Source of the DNA: Kaistella carnis
GTDB taxonomy: Bacteria > Bacteroidota > Bacteroidia > Flavobacteriales > Weeksellaceae
DNA length: 64,000 nucleotides
Assembly: GCF_003860585.1 (NCBI RefSeq)
Contig: NZ_CP034159.1
Location: 1,612,001 to 1,676,000, forward strand
Reading direction: 5' to 3'
The notes below the pieces were generated by a model, which saw only the letters and a program-made list of their open reading frames with translations, was not told where the DNA came from and did no database searches. Both the position numbers and the translations under genes were made by a program. Positions 51,871 through 60,891 of the stretch are shown piece by piece; within the stretch, counting starts at the first letter, position 1, and each line of letters begins with the position of its first letter.

Positions 51871-53121
51871 TTACTTCTTATGCTCCAAAATGGTTTTCTC
51901 GATAATCTTCACACAGTCCAAAAGTTGCTCTTCAGTGATGACCAACGGTGGTGCCAAACGGATGATATTTCCGTGTGTTGGTTTTGCCAATAAGCCATTT
52001 TCCTTCAAAGCCAAGCATAGATCCCAAGCGGTTGAACTTTCCGGGGTATCATTAATAAGGATCGCATTCAATAGACCTTTTCCGCGAACTTTGGTAATTA
52101 AGTCTGTTTTTTCAATCACCTTTTCAATTTCCGAACGGAATAATTTTCCCAGTTCTTCTGCTCTTTCGGATAATTTCTCTTCTTCTACAACTTTTAAAGC
52201 GGCCATCGCAACGGCACAGGCAATTGGATTCCCACCAAAAGTAGATCCATGCTGACCCGGATGAATAACATTCATAATCGAATTGTTGGCTAAAACTGCG
52301 GAAACAGGATACATTCCTCCAGAAATAGCTTTTCCTAAAACCAAAATATCGGGTTGTACATCTTCATGATGACATGCAATTAATCTTCCTGTTCGTGCAA
52401 TTCCAGTTTGAACTTCGTCAGCAATAAAAAGAACATTATATTTTTTACAAAGTTCAGATGCCTGTTTTAAATAACCTTCATCCGGTACATAAACACCCGC
52501 TTCACCCTGAATAGGTTCAACTAAAAATGCCGCAATGTTTGGTGCATCATTTTTTAAAACTTCTTCTAAAGCCTGAATATCATTGTAAGGAATTTTGATA
52601 AATCCGGGAGTGAAAGGCCCGTAATTTTTACTGGCATCAGGGTCATTAGAAAAAGAAACGATCGTGGTTGTTCTTCCATGGAAATTATTTTCACACACGA
52701 TTATTTTTGCAGCATTTTCTGCAATTCCTTTTACTTCGTAACTCCATTTTCTGGCAAGTTTAACGGCAGTTTCTACTGCTTCTGCACCAGAATTCATTGG
52801 TAATACTTTATCAAATCCGAATAAAGAAGTGACCTTTTTTTCGTATTCGCCTAAACTTGAATTATAAAAAGCCCGAGAAGTTAAGGCCAATTTCCTTGCC
52901 TGATCGACCAAAGCTTCGACAATTTTAGGATGCGAATGTCCCTGATTCACGGCAGAATAGGCAGATAGAAAATCATAATATTTTTTACCTGCAACATCCC
53001 ATACAAATACTCCTTCTCCCTTTTCTAAAACTACAGGGAGTGGATGATAATTGTGAGCGCCGTGCTCATTTTCCAAATCAATATAATATTGTGAATTTTT
53101 TAAAACTGCTGTATCTGACAT
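51871..53121 (-). CDS. rocD: ornithine--oxo-acid aminotransferase
   Basis: The 416-residue protein is a class III PLP aminotransferase of the ornithine type: [20 protein letters not shown] at the start, [18 protein letters not shown], the [13 protein letters not shown] acid, and the Schiff-base lysine in [16 protein letters not shown] (about 267). It turns ornithine and 2-oxoglutarate into glutamate semialdehyde and glutamate in arginine and proline metabolism. It is first in a tight run with four glycosyltransferase genes, an unusual pairing. Confidence 0.95.
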   Translation of the reverse strand: MSDTAVLKNSQYYIDLENEHGAHNYHPLPVVLEKGEGVFVWDVAGKKYYDFLSAYSAVNQGHSHPKIVEALVDQARKLALTSRAFYNSSLGEYEKKVTSLFGFDKVLPMNSGAEAVETAVKLARKWSYEVKGIAENAAKIIVCENNFHGRTTTIVSFSNDPDASKNYGPFTPGFIKIPYNDIQALEEVLKNDAPNIAAFLVEPIQGEAGVYVPDEGYLKQASELCKKYNVLFIADEVQTGIARTGRLIACHHEDVQPDILVLGKAISGGMYPVSAVLANNSIMNVIHPGQHGSTFGGNPIACAVAMAALKVVEEEKLSERAEELGKLFRSEIEKVIEKTDLITKVRGKGLLNAILINDTPESSTAWDLCLALKENGLLAKPTHGNIIRLAPPLVITEEQLLDCVKIIEKTILEHKK

Positions 53122-53143
53122 AAATTTTACTTTTTACTTTCTA

Positions 53144-53151
53144 CAAATTTA
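53144..53151 (-). promoter_or_regulatory. -7 box of rocD and the glycosyltransferase run
   Basis: TAAATTTG on the minus strand, 23 bases before the rocD ATG. No other box is seen inside the run. Confidence 0.5.
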
Positions 53152-53181
53152 ATGATAATTATTGTAATCCTACAAAACGAA

Positions 53182-53207
53182 AATTGCCTCGTAAAGAGGC
53201 AATTTTT
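53182..53207 (-). terminator. accB-accC terminator
   Basis: AATTGCCTC (53182-53190) and GAGGCAATT (53196-53204); T-rich on both sides. Confidence 0.75.
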
Positions 53208-53225
53208 TATATAAATAATGAAGAA

Positions 53226-54578
53226 TTAGTTATCAAACTTTTTATCCATTTTAAAATCTTCCATGAATTTTGTGGTGTAATTTCCTGCAAGATAATCTTC
53301 GTTTTCCATCAATTGTCTGTGGAAAGGAATGGTGGTTTTTACACCTTCAATGTAAAATTCTTCCAAAGCGCGCTTCATTTTTGCAATCGCTTCATCACGC
53401 GTTTGTGCAGTGGTAATAAGCTTTGCAATCATAGAATCGTAGTTGGAAGGAATGGTATATCCTGAATAAACATGGGTATCGACGCGAATTCCGTGACCGC
53501 CTGGAATATTCAGTTCGGTGATTTTTCCCGGTGAAGGGCGGAAATCATTAAAAGGATCTTCTGCATTAATTCTACATTCAATTGAATGAAGTTTTGGTAA
53601 ATAATTCTGACCCGAAATCGCACTTCCGGATGCCAAAAGAATTTGCTCACGAACCAAATCATAATCAACAACCTGTTCCGTAATTGGATGCTCCACCTGA
53701 ATTCTTGTATTCATTTCCATGAAATAGAAGTTCCGGTGTTTATCAACCAAAAACTCAATCGTTCCTACTCCTTCGTAACCGATATATTCAGCAGCTTTCA
53801 CTGCAGCCTCACCCATTTTCTGACGAAGTTCGTCGGTCATAAATGGCGACGGAGTTTCTTCAGTTAATTTTTGATTTCTTCTTTGAACGGAACAGTCTCT
53901 TTCAGATAAATGACATGCTTTTCCATATTGGTCACCTGCAATCTGTATTTCGATATGTCTAGGTTCTTCAATAAGTTTTTCCATGTACATCCCACCATTT
54001 CCGAAAGCGGCAACCGCTTCCTGAACTGCAGATTCCCAGTGCTCCTTCATATCTTCTTCTTTCCACACCGCTCTCATTCCTTTTCCACCACCACCGGCAG
54101 TTGCTTTAATCATCACCGGATAACCGATTTCTTTAGCAATTACGATCGCGTGTTCGTAAGAATCAATCAAACCTTCGGAACCGGGAACACAAGGAACACC
54201 GGCTTCTTTCATGGTCGCTTTGGCGTTGGCTTTATCTCCCATTCTATCGATTTGCTCTGGAGTCGCACCGATAAATTTGATTCCGTTTTTCTGACAGATT
54301 CTGGAGAAGTTTGCATTCTCAGACAAAAATCCGTATCCAGGATGAATCGCATCTGCGTTGGTTATTTCCGCTGCAGAAATAATATTGGGAATTTTAAGAT
54401 AAGAATCTTTGCTCATCGCAGGACCAATGCATACTGCTTCATCTGCAAACCTTACATGAAGACTGTCTTTGTCGGCTGTAGAGTATACCGCGACCGTTTT
54501 AATCCCCATTTCTTTGCAGGTACGAAGAATTCGCATTGCAATCTCGCCGCGATTGGCGATTAATATTTTTTTGAACAT
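53226..54578 (-). CDS. accC: biotin carboxylase subunit of acetyl-CoA carboxylase
   Basis: The 450-residue protein opens with [20 protein letters not shown]. It holds the ATP-grasp glycine-rich loop [12 protein letters not shown] (about 159-170), [12 protein letters not shown], and the catalytic [15 protein letters not shown] region (about 288-302). It carboxylates the biotin on AccB using bicarbonate and ATP. It follows accB after an 89-base AT-rich spacer and has a terminator of its own. Confidence 0.97.
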   Translation of the reverse strand: MFKKILIANRGEIAMRILRTCKEMGIKTVAVYSTADKDSLHVRFADEAVCIGPAMSKDSYLKIPNIISAAEITNADAIHPGYGFLSENANFSRICQKNGIKFIGATPEQIDRMGDKANAKATMKEAGVPCVPGSEGLIDSYEHAIVIAKEIGYPVMIKATAGGGGKGMRAVWKEEDMKEHWESAVQEAVAAFGNGGMYMEKLIEEPRHIEIQIAGDQYGKACHLSERDCSVQRRNQKLTEETPSPFMTDELRQKMGEAAVKAAEYIGYEGVGTIEFLVDKHRNFYFMEMNTRIQVEHPITEQVVDYDLVREQILLASGSAISGQNYLPKLHSIECRINAEDPFNDFRPSPGKITELNIPGGHGIRVDTHVYSGYTIPSNYDSMIAKLITTAQTRDEAIAKMKRALEEFYIEGVKTTIPFHRQLMENEDYLAGNYTTKFMEDFKMDKKFDN

Positions 54579-54667
54579 CTATTAGAAATTTTAAATTTTA
54601 AATCCTGAATTTTAAATTATTTTAGATACTTTGACCTAAAATTTATAATTTATAATTTAAAATTACT
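54579..54667. repeat. AT-rich low-complexity spacer between accB and accC
   Basis: The 89-base gap consists largely of overlapping AAATTTTAAATT, TTTATAATTTATAATTTA and related words with local tandem and inverted repeats. Unusually long and simple for a gap inside an operon; no gene or clear hairpin. Confidence 0.4.
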
Positions 54668-55150
54668 TTAAGAAGGGTCTACCAAAAACAATGGTTGATC
54701 ATATTCTACAGGCGTAGCGTCATCTACCAAAACTTTTACAATTTTACCTGAAATTTCAGATTCAATTTGGTTGAATAATTTCATTGCTTCGATTACACAC
54801 ACTACTTTTCCTTCAGAAATTTCATCTCCTACGTTTACAAACAAATCTTTGTCTGGAGCTGGTTTTCTGTAAAATGTCCCGATCATAGGGGATTTAATGG
54901 TGACAAACTTGCTGTCGTCTTCTGCTTTTACTTCTGGAGAGGAAGCTGCAGGTGCACTTGCTGCCGGTGCGGGAGCTTGCGCTTGTTGTGGTGCTGTATG
55001 ATAAACTGCAGGTGAAGTCATATAATTTGTTTCACTTCCTGCTAATGGGGTTTTGATTGTAATTTCAAAATCTTTCGTCTTGTATTTTACTTCCGAAACC
55101 TCAGCTTTAGACACAAATTTAATAAGATTCTGTATGTCTTTAATGTCCAT
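54668..55150 (-). CDS. accB: biotin carboxyl carrier protein
   Basis: The 160-residue protein has an N-terminal region (about 1-35), a proline/alanine-rich linker (AQAPAPAASAPAASSPE, about 57-73) and the C-terminal biotinyl domain with the EAMKLFN motif (lysine at about 122 gets the biotin). It carries CO2 between AccC and AccA/AccD. It is followed by accC in the same direction. Confidence 0.97.
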   Translation of the reverse strand: MDIKDIQNLIKFVSKAEVSEVKYKTKDFEITIKTPLAGSETNYMTSPAVYHTAPQQAQAPAPAASAPAASSPEVKAEDDSKFVTIKSPMIGTFYRKPAPDKDLFVNVGDEISEGKVVCVIEAMKLFNQIESEISGKIVKVLVDDATPVEYDQPLFLVDPS

Positions 55151-55174
55151 ATATTTGGTATTTTATTATTATGT

Positions 55175-55182
55175 CAAAGATA
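55175..55182 (-). promoter_or_regulatory. -7 box of accB-accC
   Basis: TATCTTTG on the minus strand, 25 bases before the accB ATG; it starts right after the rpmF terminator. Confidence 0.55.
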
Positions 55183-55194
55183 CTAAAAAACAAT

Positions 55195-55232
55195 AAAAAA
55201 CCACTCAAAATTGAAAAAATTGAGTGGTTTTT
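55195..55232 (-). terminator. rpmF terminator
   Basis: CCACTCAA (55201-55208) and TTGAGTGG (55220-55227) with A and T runs outside the stem. Confidence 0.75.
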
Positions 55233-55265
55233 GTATAAAAACGAAGTTTTTCTAAGATTTAACTC

Positions 55266-55469
55266 TTAGTTTTCTTCTAAAGTTTCTACTTCTTTTTCCA
55301 TGACTACTTTACCTCTGTAATAAAGTTTTCCTTCATGCCAGTGTGCTCTGTGATACAAGTGCATTTCACCTGAAGTTGCATCTTTTGCCAATTGAGGAAC
55401 TACTGCTTTGTAGTGAGTTCTTCTCTTATCTCTTCTTGTTGACGATTGTCTTCTCTTTGGATGTGCCAT
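55266..55469 (-). CDS. rpmF: ribosomal protein L32
   Basis: The 67-residue protein begins [20 protein letters not shown], the usual L32 start, and belongs to the large ribosomal subunit. The C-terminal half ([20 protein letters not shown]) is the Bacteroidetes form without the zinc cysteines found in other phyla. It follows the DUF177 gene by 68 bases, the classic yceD-rpmF pair. Confidence 0.96.
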   Translation of the reverse strand: MAHPKRRQSSTRRDKRRTHYKAVVPQLAKDATSGEMHLYHRAHWHEGKLYYRGKVVMEKEVETLEEN

Positions 55470-55537
55470 TTTCTATAATTTTTTAATTTGATGAGCGATG
55501 AGTATTTATTTGCACAATGCTCATCATTTTAAACTAT

Positions 55538-56059
55538 TTAATTTTTATCTTTTAATTTCTTTAACGCTTCCCAACGTGGGTCACTCTTCGGTTCTTCTTC
55601 TATCTCTTCTTCCGGGCTGAATCTTTCTAAAACTTTTAAATCTTCATCAGAAATATCAGGAGTCACTTTCTTCATTGGGATACTCAACATGACATCTTCA
55701 TAAATCAACTGTGAAACATTGAAGGCATGATCGGTTCGTGGAATCGTAATCACATCAACATTGCTGTCATCAAATTCTTCCCCGAAATTTACCAAAACTT
55801 CAATTTCATTTTCTATGGGGTGATCAAAATTTTTATTTGTAATATCACAAACCAAATTGACTGTTCCCGTCGTTTTAATCCATAGTTCTAAAAATGTAGT
55901 ATGTTTCTCCATTAAAACATCAGCCACAATTTTAGGATCTGTAAATTCCTGTTCAGTATCGAAAAGTTGAAAGAACTTCTTATCTATCTCAAAACTGAAT
56001 TGATGTTTTCCGTTTTTAAGTCCCGAAAACGCAATTTCGTAGTTTCTAAACTTGTCCAT
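55538..56059 (-). CDS. DUF177 (YceD-like) protein, partner of rpmF
   Basis: The 173-residue protein has the DUF177 layout: RNYEIAFSGLKNGKHQFSFE, then a beta domain with VNLVCDITNKNF where many relatives keep cysteines (one is kept here), then DVITIPRTDHAFNVSQLIYE and an acidic tail. YceD-type proteins lie upstream of rpmF and take part in 23S rRNA accumulation in plants and bacteria. I start it at ATG 56059, since TATTTTTG at 56072-56079 lies across the longer frame. Confidence 0.85.
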   Translation of the reverse strand: MDKFRNYEIAFSGLKNGKHQFSFEIDKKFFQLFDTEQEFTDPKIVADVLMEKHTTFLELWIKTTGTVNLVCDITNKNFDHPIENEIEVLVNFGEEFDDSNVDVITIPRTDHAFNVSQLIYEDVMLSIPMKKVTPDISDEDLKVLERFSPEEEIEEEPKSDPRWEALKKLKDKN

Positions 56060-56071
56060 AAAATGAGTGTG

Positions 56072-56079
56072 CAAAAATA
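56072..56079 (-). promoter_or_regulatory. -7 box of the DUF177-rpmF operon
   Basis: TATTTTTG on the minus strand, 13 bases before the ATG at 56059. Confidence 0.5.
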
Positions 56080-56148
56080 TGCATTTTTTTTAATATTACA
56101 AATTAATTTCAAAACAAATCTGAAGTAAATATTTTTTATGCCAATTTA

Positions 56149-57237
56149 CTAAGCTCTGTCCACGGTTAAATCTTCGGCTGCATTGTTATTAGACGAGTTT
56201 CTGCGGGGTTGCATTCTGTTGGTCATTAAATCATTATACTCCTGTCTGTTCTTGAAGATCTTAATTGCCATAAAAATTGCTTCACTAAAACTTTGTTCAT
56301 CTGCAATATTTTTCCCGGCAATATCATAAGCCACACCGTGATCCGGAGAGGTTCTGATAAACGGCAAACCAGCCGTATAATTTACGCCTTCTTCGTAAGC
56401 AAGAGTTTTAAACGGTGCTAATCCCTGATCATGATACATGGCCAAAACAGCATCGTAGTTCCTATACTTGTTGGGTTGAAAATAGCTGTCTGCCGGATAC
56501 GGTCCAAAAGCTAAAATACCATTGTCAAATAGTTCACGAATCGCTGGCTCAATAATTTCGATCTCTTCCTTACCAATCGCTCCGCCGTCACCCGCATGAG
56601 GATTTAATCCAAGCACGGCAATTTTCGGTCTTTCAATACAGAAATCTTCTACCAAACACTGATTTAATAATTTGATTTGTTTTTTAATTTTCTCTTTAGA
56701 AATGTTCGCTGCCACTTCTGAAACAGGAATATGGTGTGTAGAAACCGCCACTTTTAAATCGTCTGTTACCAAAAACATCAATCCTTTCTTGCCAAATTTC
56801 TCTTCCAGATAACCGGTATGGCCTGCATGCTGAAAACCATATTTTAACATTTCCTCTTTATTAATGGGCGCCGTTACTAAAACATCAATTTCACCATTCA
56901 TCAAGGCCATAGTTGCAGCCTCTAAAGATTCGATCGCCATTTTGGTAGATTCTTCCGTAGGTTTTCCCAGGTCAACATTTACATTGTCTTTCCACAAATT
57001 AACCATGTTGATTTTATCCGGAACAGCTTGCGAAACTTCGGTGATGTAATTGAAATTATGCTGAAGCTTAAATATGTTTTTCTGATATGTAAATAATTTT
57101 CCCGAACCAAAAATGATGGGTGTGAAAAAATCAGTAATAGCTTTATCTTTCAGTGATTTCATGATGATTTCCGGACCGATACCATTATAATCACCGATAG
57201 AAATACCTACTTTTATTTTCTGCTGTTTCGAACTCAT
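56149..57237 (-). CDS. pdxA: 4-hydroxythreonine-4-phosphate dehydrogenase
   Basis: The 362-residue protein is PdxA: KVGISIGDYNGIGPEIIMKS at the start, VLVTAPINKEEMLKYGFQ, the metal-binding histidine in GHTGYLEEKFG, VAVSTHHIPVSEV, GLNPHAGDGGAIG, and AMYHDQGLAPFKTL with a further metal histidine. It oxidises 4-phosphohydroxythreonine in pyridoxal phosphate synthesis. The last 30 residues (polar, ending DLTVDRA) extend beyond the usual end. Confidence 0.96.
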   Translation of the reverse strand: MSSKQQKIKVGISIGDYNGIGPEIIMKSLKDKAITDFFTPIIFGSGKLFTYQKNIFKLQHNFNYITEVSQAVPDKINMVNLWKDNVNVDLGKPTEESTKMAIESLEAATMALMNGEIDVLVTAPINKEEMLKYGFQHAGHTGYLEEKFGKKGLMFLVTDDLKVAVSTHHIPVSEVAANISKEKIKKQIKLLNQCLVEDFCIERPKIAVLGLNPHAGDGGAIGKEEIEIIEPAIRELFDNGILAFGPYPADSYFQPNKYRNYDAVLAMYHDQGLAPFKTLAYEEGVNYTAGLPFIRTSPDHGVAYDIAGKNIADEQSFSEAIFMAIKIFKNRQEYNDLMTNRMQPRRNSSNNNAAEDLTVDRA

Positions 57238-57269
57238 TTTTATTATCTTTGAAAATTATTAGAATTTTA

Positions 57270-57277
57270 CAAATTTA
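57270..57277 (-). promoter_or_regulatory. -7 box of pdxA
   Basis: TAAATTTG on the minus strand, 33 bases before the ATG. Confidence 0.45.
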
Positions 57278-57366
57278 ACAAATTAGGATTAACTAAATTA
57301 TTTTATTTTAATTCAGTACTTGAATTGGATATAATGAATCTTTATTTGTTTAAAAAACCTCACCAT

Positions 57367-57969
57367 ATGTTCACAGGGATCGTAGAAGCCACCGGAATTG
57401 TACAAGAAATTAAGCATAATGAAAGCAACATTGATTTTATCTTAAGTTGCCCTTTCACACAGGAATTAAAAATTGATCAGAGTCTGGCTCATAATGGGTG
57501 TTGCCTTACTGTAGTTGAAATTACAGAGGATTATTATCGGGTAACAGCAATCAACGAAACTTTAGAAAAAACCAATCTTGGCCAATGGAAAGTGGGAACA
57601 GAAGTGAATTTGGAACGCTGTTTGAAGTTTGATGGCAGACTGGATGGACACTTGGTTCAAGGTCATGTGGATAAAATCGGTGTCGTGCAGAATATCGTGG
57701 ATAAAGAAGGTAGTTTATTTATTACAATTTCTTACGGTCAGTCAAATGAATATACAACAGTTCCCCAAGGTTCCATCACCGTGAATGGCATCAGCCTAAC
57801 CGTTGCAGAAAGTAATTCAGATGATTTTTCGGTTGCAATTATTCCCTACACCTGGGACTTTACTAATATGAAGAATTTAAAAATAGGAGATACTGTAAAT
57901 CTGGAATTTGATATTATTGGGAAGTACGTAAATAAACTAATGAAAAATAATGCCGCTTACAAAATATAA
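57367..57969 (+). CDS. ribE: riboflavin synthase alpha subunit
   Basis: The 200-residue protein has the two similar barrels of riboflavin synthase: MFTGIVEATGIVQEI and NGCCLTVVEI in the first (about 1-95), and HLVQGHVDKIG, TVNGISLTVAE and IPYTWDFTNMK in the second. It dismutates two lumazines to riboflavin. The start is the family's MFTGIVE; the frame extension to 57325 is not used. Its last 20 bases overlap the histidine kinase gene. Confidence 0.96.
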   Translation: MFTGIVEATGIVQEIKHNESNIDFILSCPFTQELKIDQSLAHNGCCLTVVEITEDYYRVTAINETLEKTNLGQWKVGTEVNLERCLKFDGRLDGHLVQGHVDKIGVVQNIVDKEGSLFITISYGQSNEYTTVPQGSITVNGISLTVAESNSDDFSVAIIPYTWDFTNMKNLKIGDTVNLEFDIIGKYVNKLMKNNAAYKI

Positions 57970-59431
57970 AGGTTACAGTCTTAGAAATAAAGTTTTTGGA
58001 GGTTTTCTGCTGATATGCTTTCTCAGCATTACAGGATCTTCTGTCCTTTCCTATTTCATTCTGCGAAACAATGCAACGGTACAAAGCAAAACCGATCTTC
58101 AAAAAAAATCAGAATCCCTGCTGTCGTCTTTAGATTACGCAGTAAGCCATACCCAGGCACAAACCGACGATTTACCAAATATATTATCCAATACTATTTT
58201 CGAGATTGCAGACATCAACAATCAAGATATTATTATTTATGATCTGGAAGGAAATTTCGTAATTTCAAATAAAGATCTTAATTTTATTGCCAATAAAAAA
58301 CTCCCTTTAGAAATCGTCAATAAGGTTCTGAAAACAGACAAAAGAATTGATTTTCTGACCTACGATAAAAACATTGATGCGAATGTTACCTCTTCTTATA
58401 TGGTTTTGAAGAACAATATGCTGGAGCCCATCGCAATTGTTTACTTCCCATACTACCATAATGATGCTTCTTACATCAGTGTGTTCAATAAATATTTAAA
58501 CTATATTTTACTCGTTAATCTTATCGTGATCGCCATCGGTATTTGGCTGAGCTGGATTATTTCTAATAACTTAACTAAAGCGGTAACGAAATTCTCTGAA
58601 CTCATTAACAGAATTACCCTTTTTGAGAACGATCCACAACCTATTCGTTACTATCAAAACGATGAGCTTAACCAGCTGGTTAAAGCATATAATAAAATGA
58701 TCCTTCAAATTAAAGAACAAAAGGAAAGACTCAGTTTTAGAGAAAAAGAAGAAGCCTGGCGTGAAATGGCAAAACAAGTAGCACATGAGGTAAAAAATCC
58801 TCTAACTCCAATGAAACTGACCATTCAAAATTTTGAACGAAAATTTGATCCAGCTGATCCGCAAATTACAGAGAAAGTTAAAAAAATGAGTAAGATTATG
58901 GTGGATCAAATCGATTTGGTCGCCACGGTTGCCAATGCATTTTCTCAATTTGCGCAGTTGCCGGAAAAACATAATGAAATCTTCGACGTGAATCAAGAAA
59001 TAAAAAACATCATCCGGATTTTTAGTGATGAAAAGATTTATTTTCACAGCAATAAAGATAAAATTCTAGTCGATATGGATAAAATCTATTTATCCCGAAT
59101 TGTTACCAATATTGTATCCAATGCACGACAGGCAAGAGATGAAAACAGGGAAAACATTATTAATGTTGATGTAGAACAACGTCAAAAACGCATCATCGTA
59201 ACTATTGAGGACAATGGTGTTGGAATTCCTGAAGATCTTTACCAAAGAATATTCGAACCGAATTTCACTTCTAAATCCAGCGGAATGGGTCTGGGACTAA
59301 CGATGGTTCGAAAAATGGTCGAAGATTACAAAGGAGAAATCTCTGTGAAATCAACGGTAGGAAAAGGAACAACGTTTACCATTTCCTTGCCGAGCAATGT
59401 TCCACAGACCACACTCAATGGAGTGAACTGA
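57950..59431 (+). CDS. sensor histidine kinase (HAMP, NtrY-like)
   Basis: The 493-residue protein has a first membrane segment (about 14-37), a periplasmic sensor region (about 38-175, PDC/Cache-like), a second membrane segment (about 178-203), a HAMP domain (about 205-255), and a kinase core. The H-box is VAHEVKNPLTPMKLT with H279. N-box VTNIVSNARQARDE, G1 IEDNGVGIPEDL and G2 GMGLGLTMVRKM are all present. The VKNPLTP H-box is of the NtrY group. No response regulator gene is adjacent, so it is an orphan here. It overlaps ribE by 20 bases. Confidence 0.9.
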   Translation: MPLTKYKGYSLRNKVFGGFLLICFLSITGSSVLSYFILRNNATVQSKTDLQKKSESLLSSLDYAVSHTQAQTDDLPNILSNTIFEIADINNQDIIIYDLEGNFVISNKDLNFIANKKLPLEIVNKVLKTDKRIDFLTYDKNIDANVTSSYMVLKNNMLEPIAIVYFPYYHNDASYISVFNKYLNYILLVNLIVIAIGIWLSWIISNNLTKAVTKFSELINRITLFENDPQPIRYYQNDELNQLVKAYNKMILQIKEQKERLSFREKEEAWREMAKQVAHEVKNPLTPMKLTIQNFERKFDPADPQITEKVKKMSKIMVDQIDLVATVANAFSQFAQLPEKHNEIFDVNQEIKNIIRIFSDEKIYFHSNKDKILVDMDKIYLSRIVTNIVSNARQARDENRENIINVDVEQRQKRIIVTIEDNGVGIPEDLYQRIFEPNFTSKSSGMGLGLTMVRKMVEDYKGEISVKSTVGKGTTFTISLPSNVPQTTLNGVN

Positions 59432-59478
59432 TCGTTGCGAATCCTTCCTTAAAATTCTCCGTGTCTCAATCAAAAAAA

Positions 59479-60174
59479 ATGAAACCATTTCAGTTTAAAG
59501 AATTCAGTATTTTACAGTCGAAAAATGTGTTTCGTGTCGGAACAGACGGCGTTCTTCTTGGTGCATCGGCAAAAGTCGATGGCGCAAAAAATATTCTGGA
59601 AGTGGGTACCGGAAGTGGTTTAATATCGCTGATGTTGGCGCAGCGAAACAGAGAAGCTGAAATTCTAGCCATTGATATTAATAAAGACGCGACCGATCTT
59701 GCGCAAACGAATTTTCAGAATTCTCCTTTTAATGAAAGACTGCGATCGGATCATATCGATTTTAAAGAATTCAAATCAATGGAAAAATTTGATCTGATTG
59801 TGTCCAATCCGCCTTATTTTGAAGAGAACCCGTCCAATAAAGATATATTAGCCAGACAGCAGAAAGAACTGTCTTTTAAAACATTAATTAAAAACTCAGC
59901 AGCTGCACTTTCTGAAAATGGGGTACTCTCGGTGATCATTCCCTTTGATGCCGGCGAAGAGTTTGAAAATATCGCTTCGGAATCAAATCTTTTTCTTCAA
60001 AGAAAAAAAATAATTTATGGCATGATTCATTCAAAAGCCAAACGGGTAATCTCAGAGTTTGGATTTCAAAAAAAAGAGATCACACACTCTGAATTAATCA
60101 TAGAAAAAGCTCCGCGAATTTACACGGAGCAATATCTTGATCTGACAAAAGATTTTCATCACTTTTCTAAATAG
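59479..60174 (+). CDS. trmN6: tRNA1(Val) adenine-37 N6-methyltransferase-like protein
   Basis: The 231-residue protein is a Rossmann methyltransferase with the family pattern: MKPFQFKEFSILQ, then FRVGTDGVLLGA, the SAM loop LEVGTGSGLISLMLAQ and the catalytic SNPPYFEENP (about 114-123) for N6-adenine methylation. The E. coli relative YfiC modifies A37 of tRNA1-Val. The start is given at ATG 59479; GTG at 59461 would add 6 residues. It ends 3 bases from the convergent gene with no terminator between. Confidence 0.88.
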   Translation: MKPFQFKEFSILQSKNVFRVGTDGVLLGASAKVDGAKNILEVGTGSGLISLMLAQRNREAEILAIDINKDATDLAQTNFQNSPFNERLRSDHIDFKEFKSMEKFDLIVSNPPYFEENPSNKDILARQQKELSFKTLIKNSAAALSENGVLSVIIPFDAGEEFENIASESNLFLQRKKIIYGMIHSKAKRVISEFGFQKKEITHSELIIEKAPRIYTEQYLDLTKDFHHFSK

Positions 60175-60177
60175 ATT

Positions 60178-60759
60178 TTATTTCGGCGCATTAAGCGTGA
60201 TCACAATATCTTTCGAAATATTTTTAGTGGAAGAATATTTGGCATCGCAAACGGAAGTTGTCACCGTATAACTGCCTTTATCCAGTAAGATGAAATTTTG
60301 GTTATTTGCCGGAACATCCAGATTATAAAACCGTTTACCACTTATTTTCACAATCAGGTTGCACTTGGAGCGATTCACGATTTGCACATAGGCAGTCCTG
60401 CTGCTGGTATCGGTGTTAAAGAGATGATTTAGCAGGTCCTCGGTTCTTTTGTGTTTAGCATTGGTGCCGTTTTTCGCTACATCTCTATTAATGTCATTCT
60501 TAAGTTTGCTTGTACTAACTGGTTTTACAGTCGGTTTTGCGACACTTGCCTTTTGCGCCGGACTTTTATCATTATTGATCACCGCAAATAGCTTCCTTTT
60601 AAATTCCGGAGTTTTGGGATGGTTCGGATTATATTTAATAAAATTAGCAATCACTTGTGGATCAGCACTTTTCTCCACCTGTGCCGCTGTATATTTGGAC
60701 TGAGCGCAAGACCATATCGAAATAAAAAAAACAAATAAATAGAGGATTTTTTTCATCAA
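60178..60759 (-). CDS. secreted DUF6759-like protein
   Basis: The 193-residue protein has a signal peptide (about 1-20, WSCAQS; C18 could be lipidated), a helical, lysine-rich part to about 110 (YTAAQVEKSADPQVIANFIK, NPNHPKTPEFKRKL), and a C-terminal beta domain (about 115-190: RTAYVQIVNRSKCNLIVKIS, LDKGSYTVTTSVCDAKYSST). The beta part resembles the DUF6759 domain of Chryseobacterium-type proteins. Function unknown. It converges on the methyltransferase gene. Confidence 0.7.
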   Translation of the reverse strand: MMKKILYLFVFFISIWSCAQSKYTAAQVEKSADPQVIANFIKYNPNHPKTPEFKRKLFAVINNDKSPAQKASVAKPTVKPVSTSKLKNDINRDVAKNGTNAKHKRTEDLLNHLFNTDTSSRTAYVQIVNRSKCNLIVKISGKRFYNLDVPANNQNFILLDKGSYTVTTSVCDAKYSSTKNISKDIVITLNAPK

Positions 60760-60831
60760 TGAGTTAATTTTTAGAAATTTTAATATAAATAATAACGAAG
60801 AATTGTTCTTTTTAGTTTGTCCTAAATTTAT

Positions 60832-60839
60832 TATATTTG
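60832..60839 (+). promoter_or_regulatory. -7 box of tsf
   Basis: TATATTTG, 52 bases before the ATG. If rpsB lies elsewhere, this drives tsf alone; rpsB is not upstream here. Confidence 0.5.
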
Positions 60840-60891
60840 CAACGCTTTAAACATAGCGAAATTAATCAAATTTTAATATAAAAAAAAGAAT

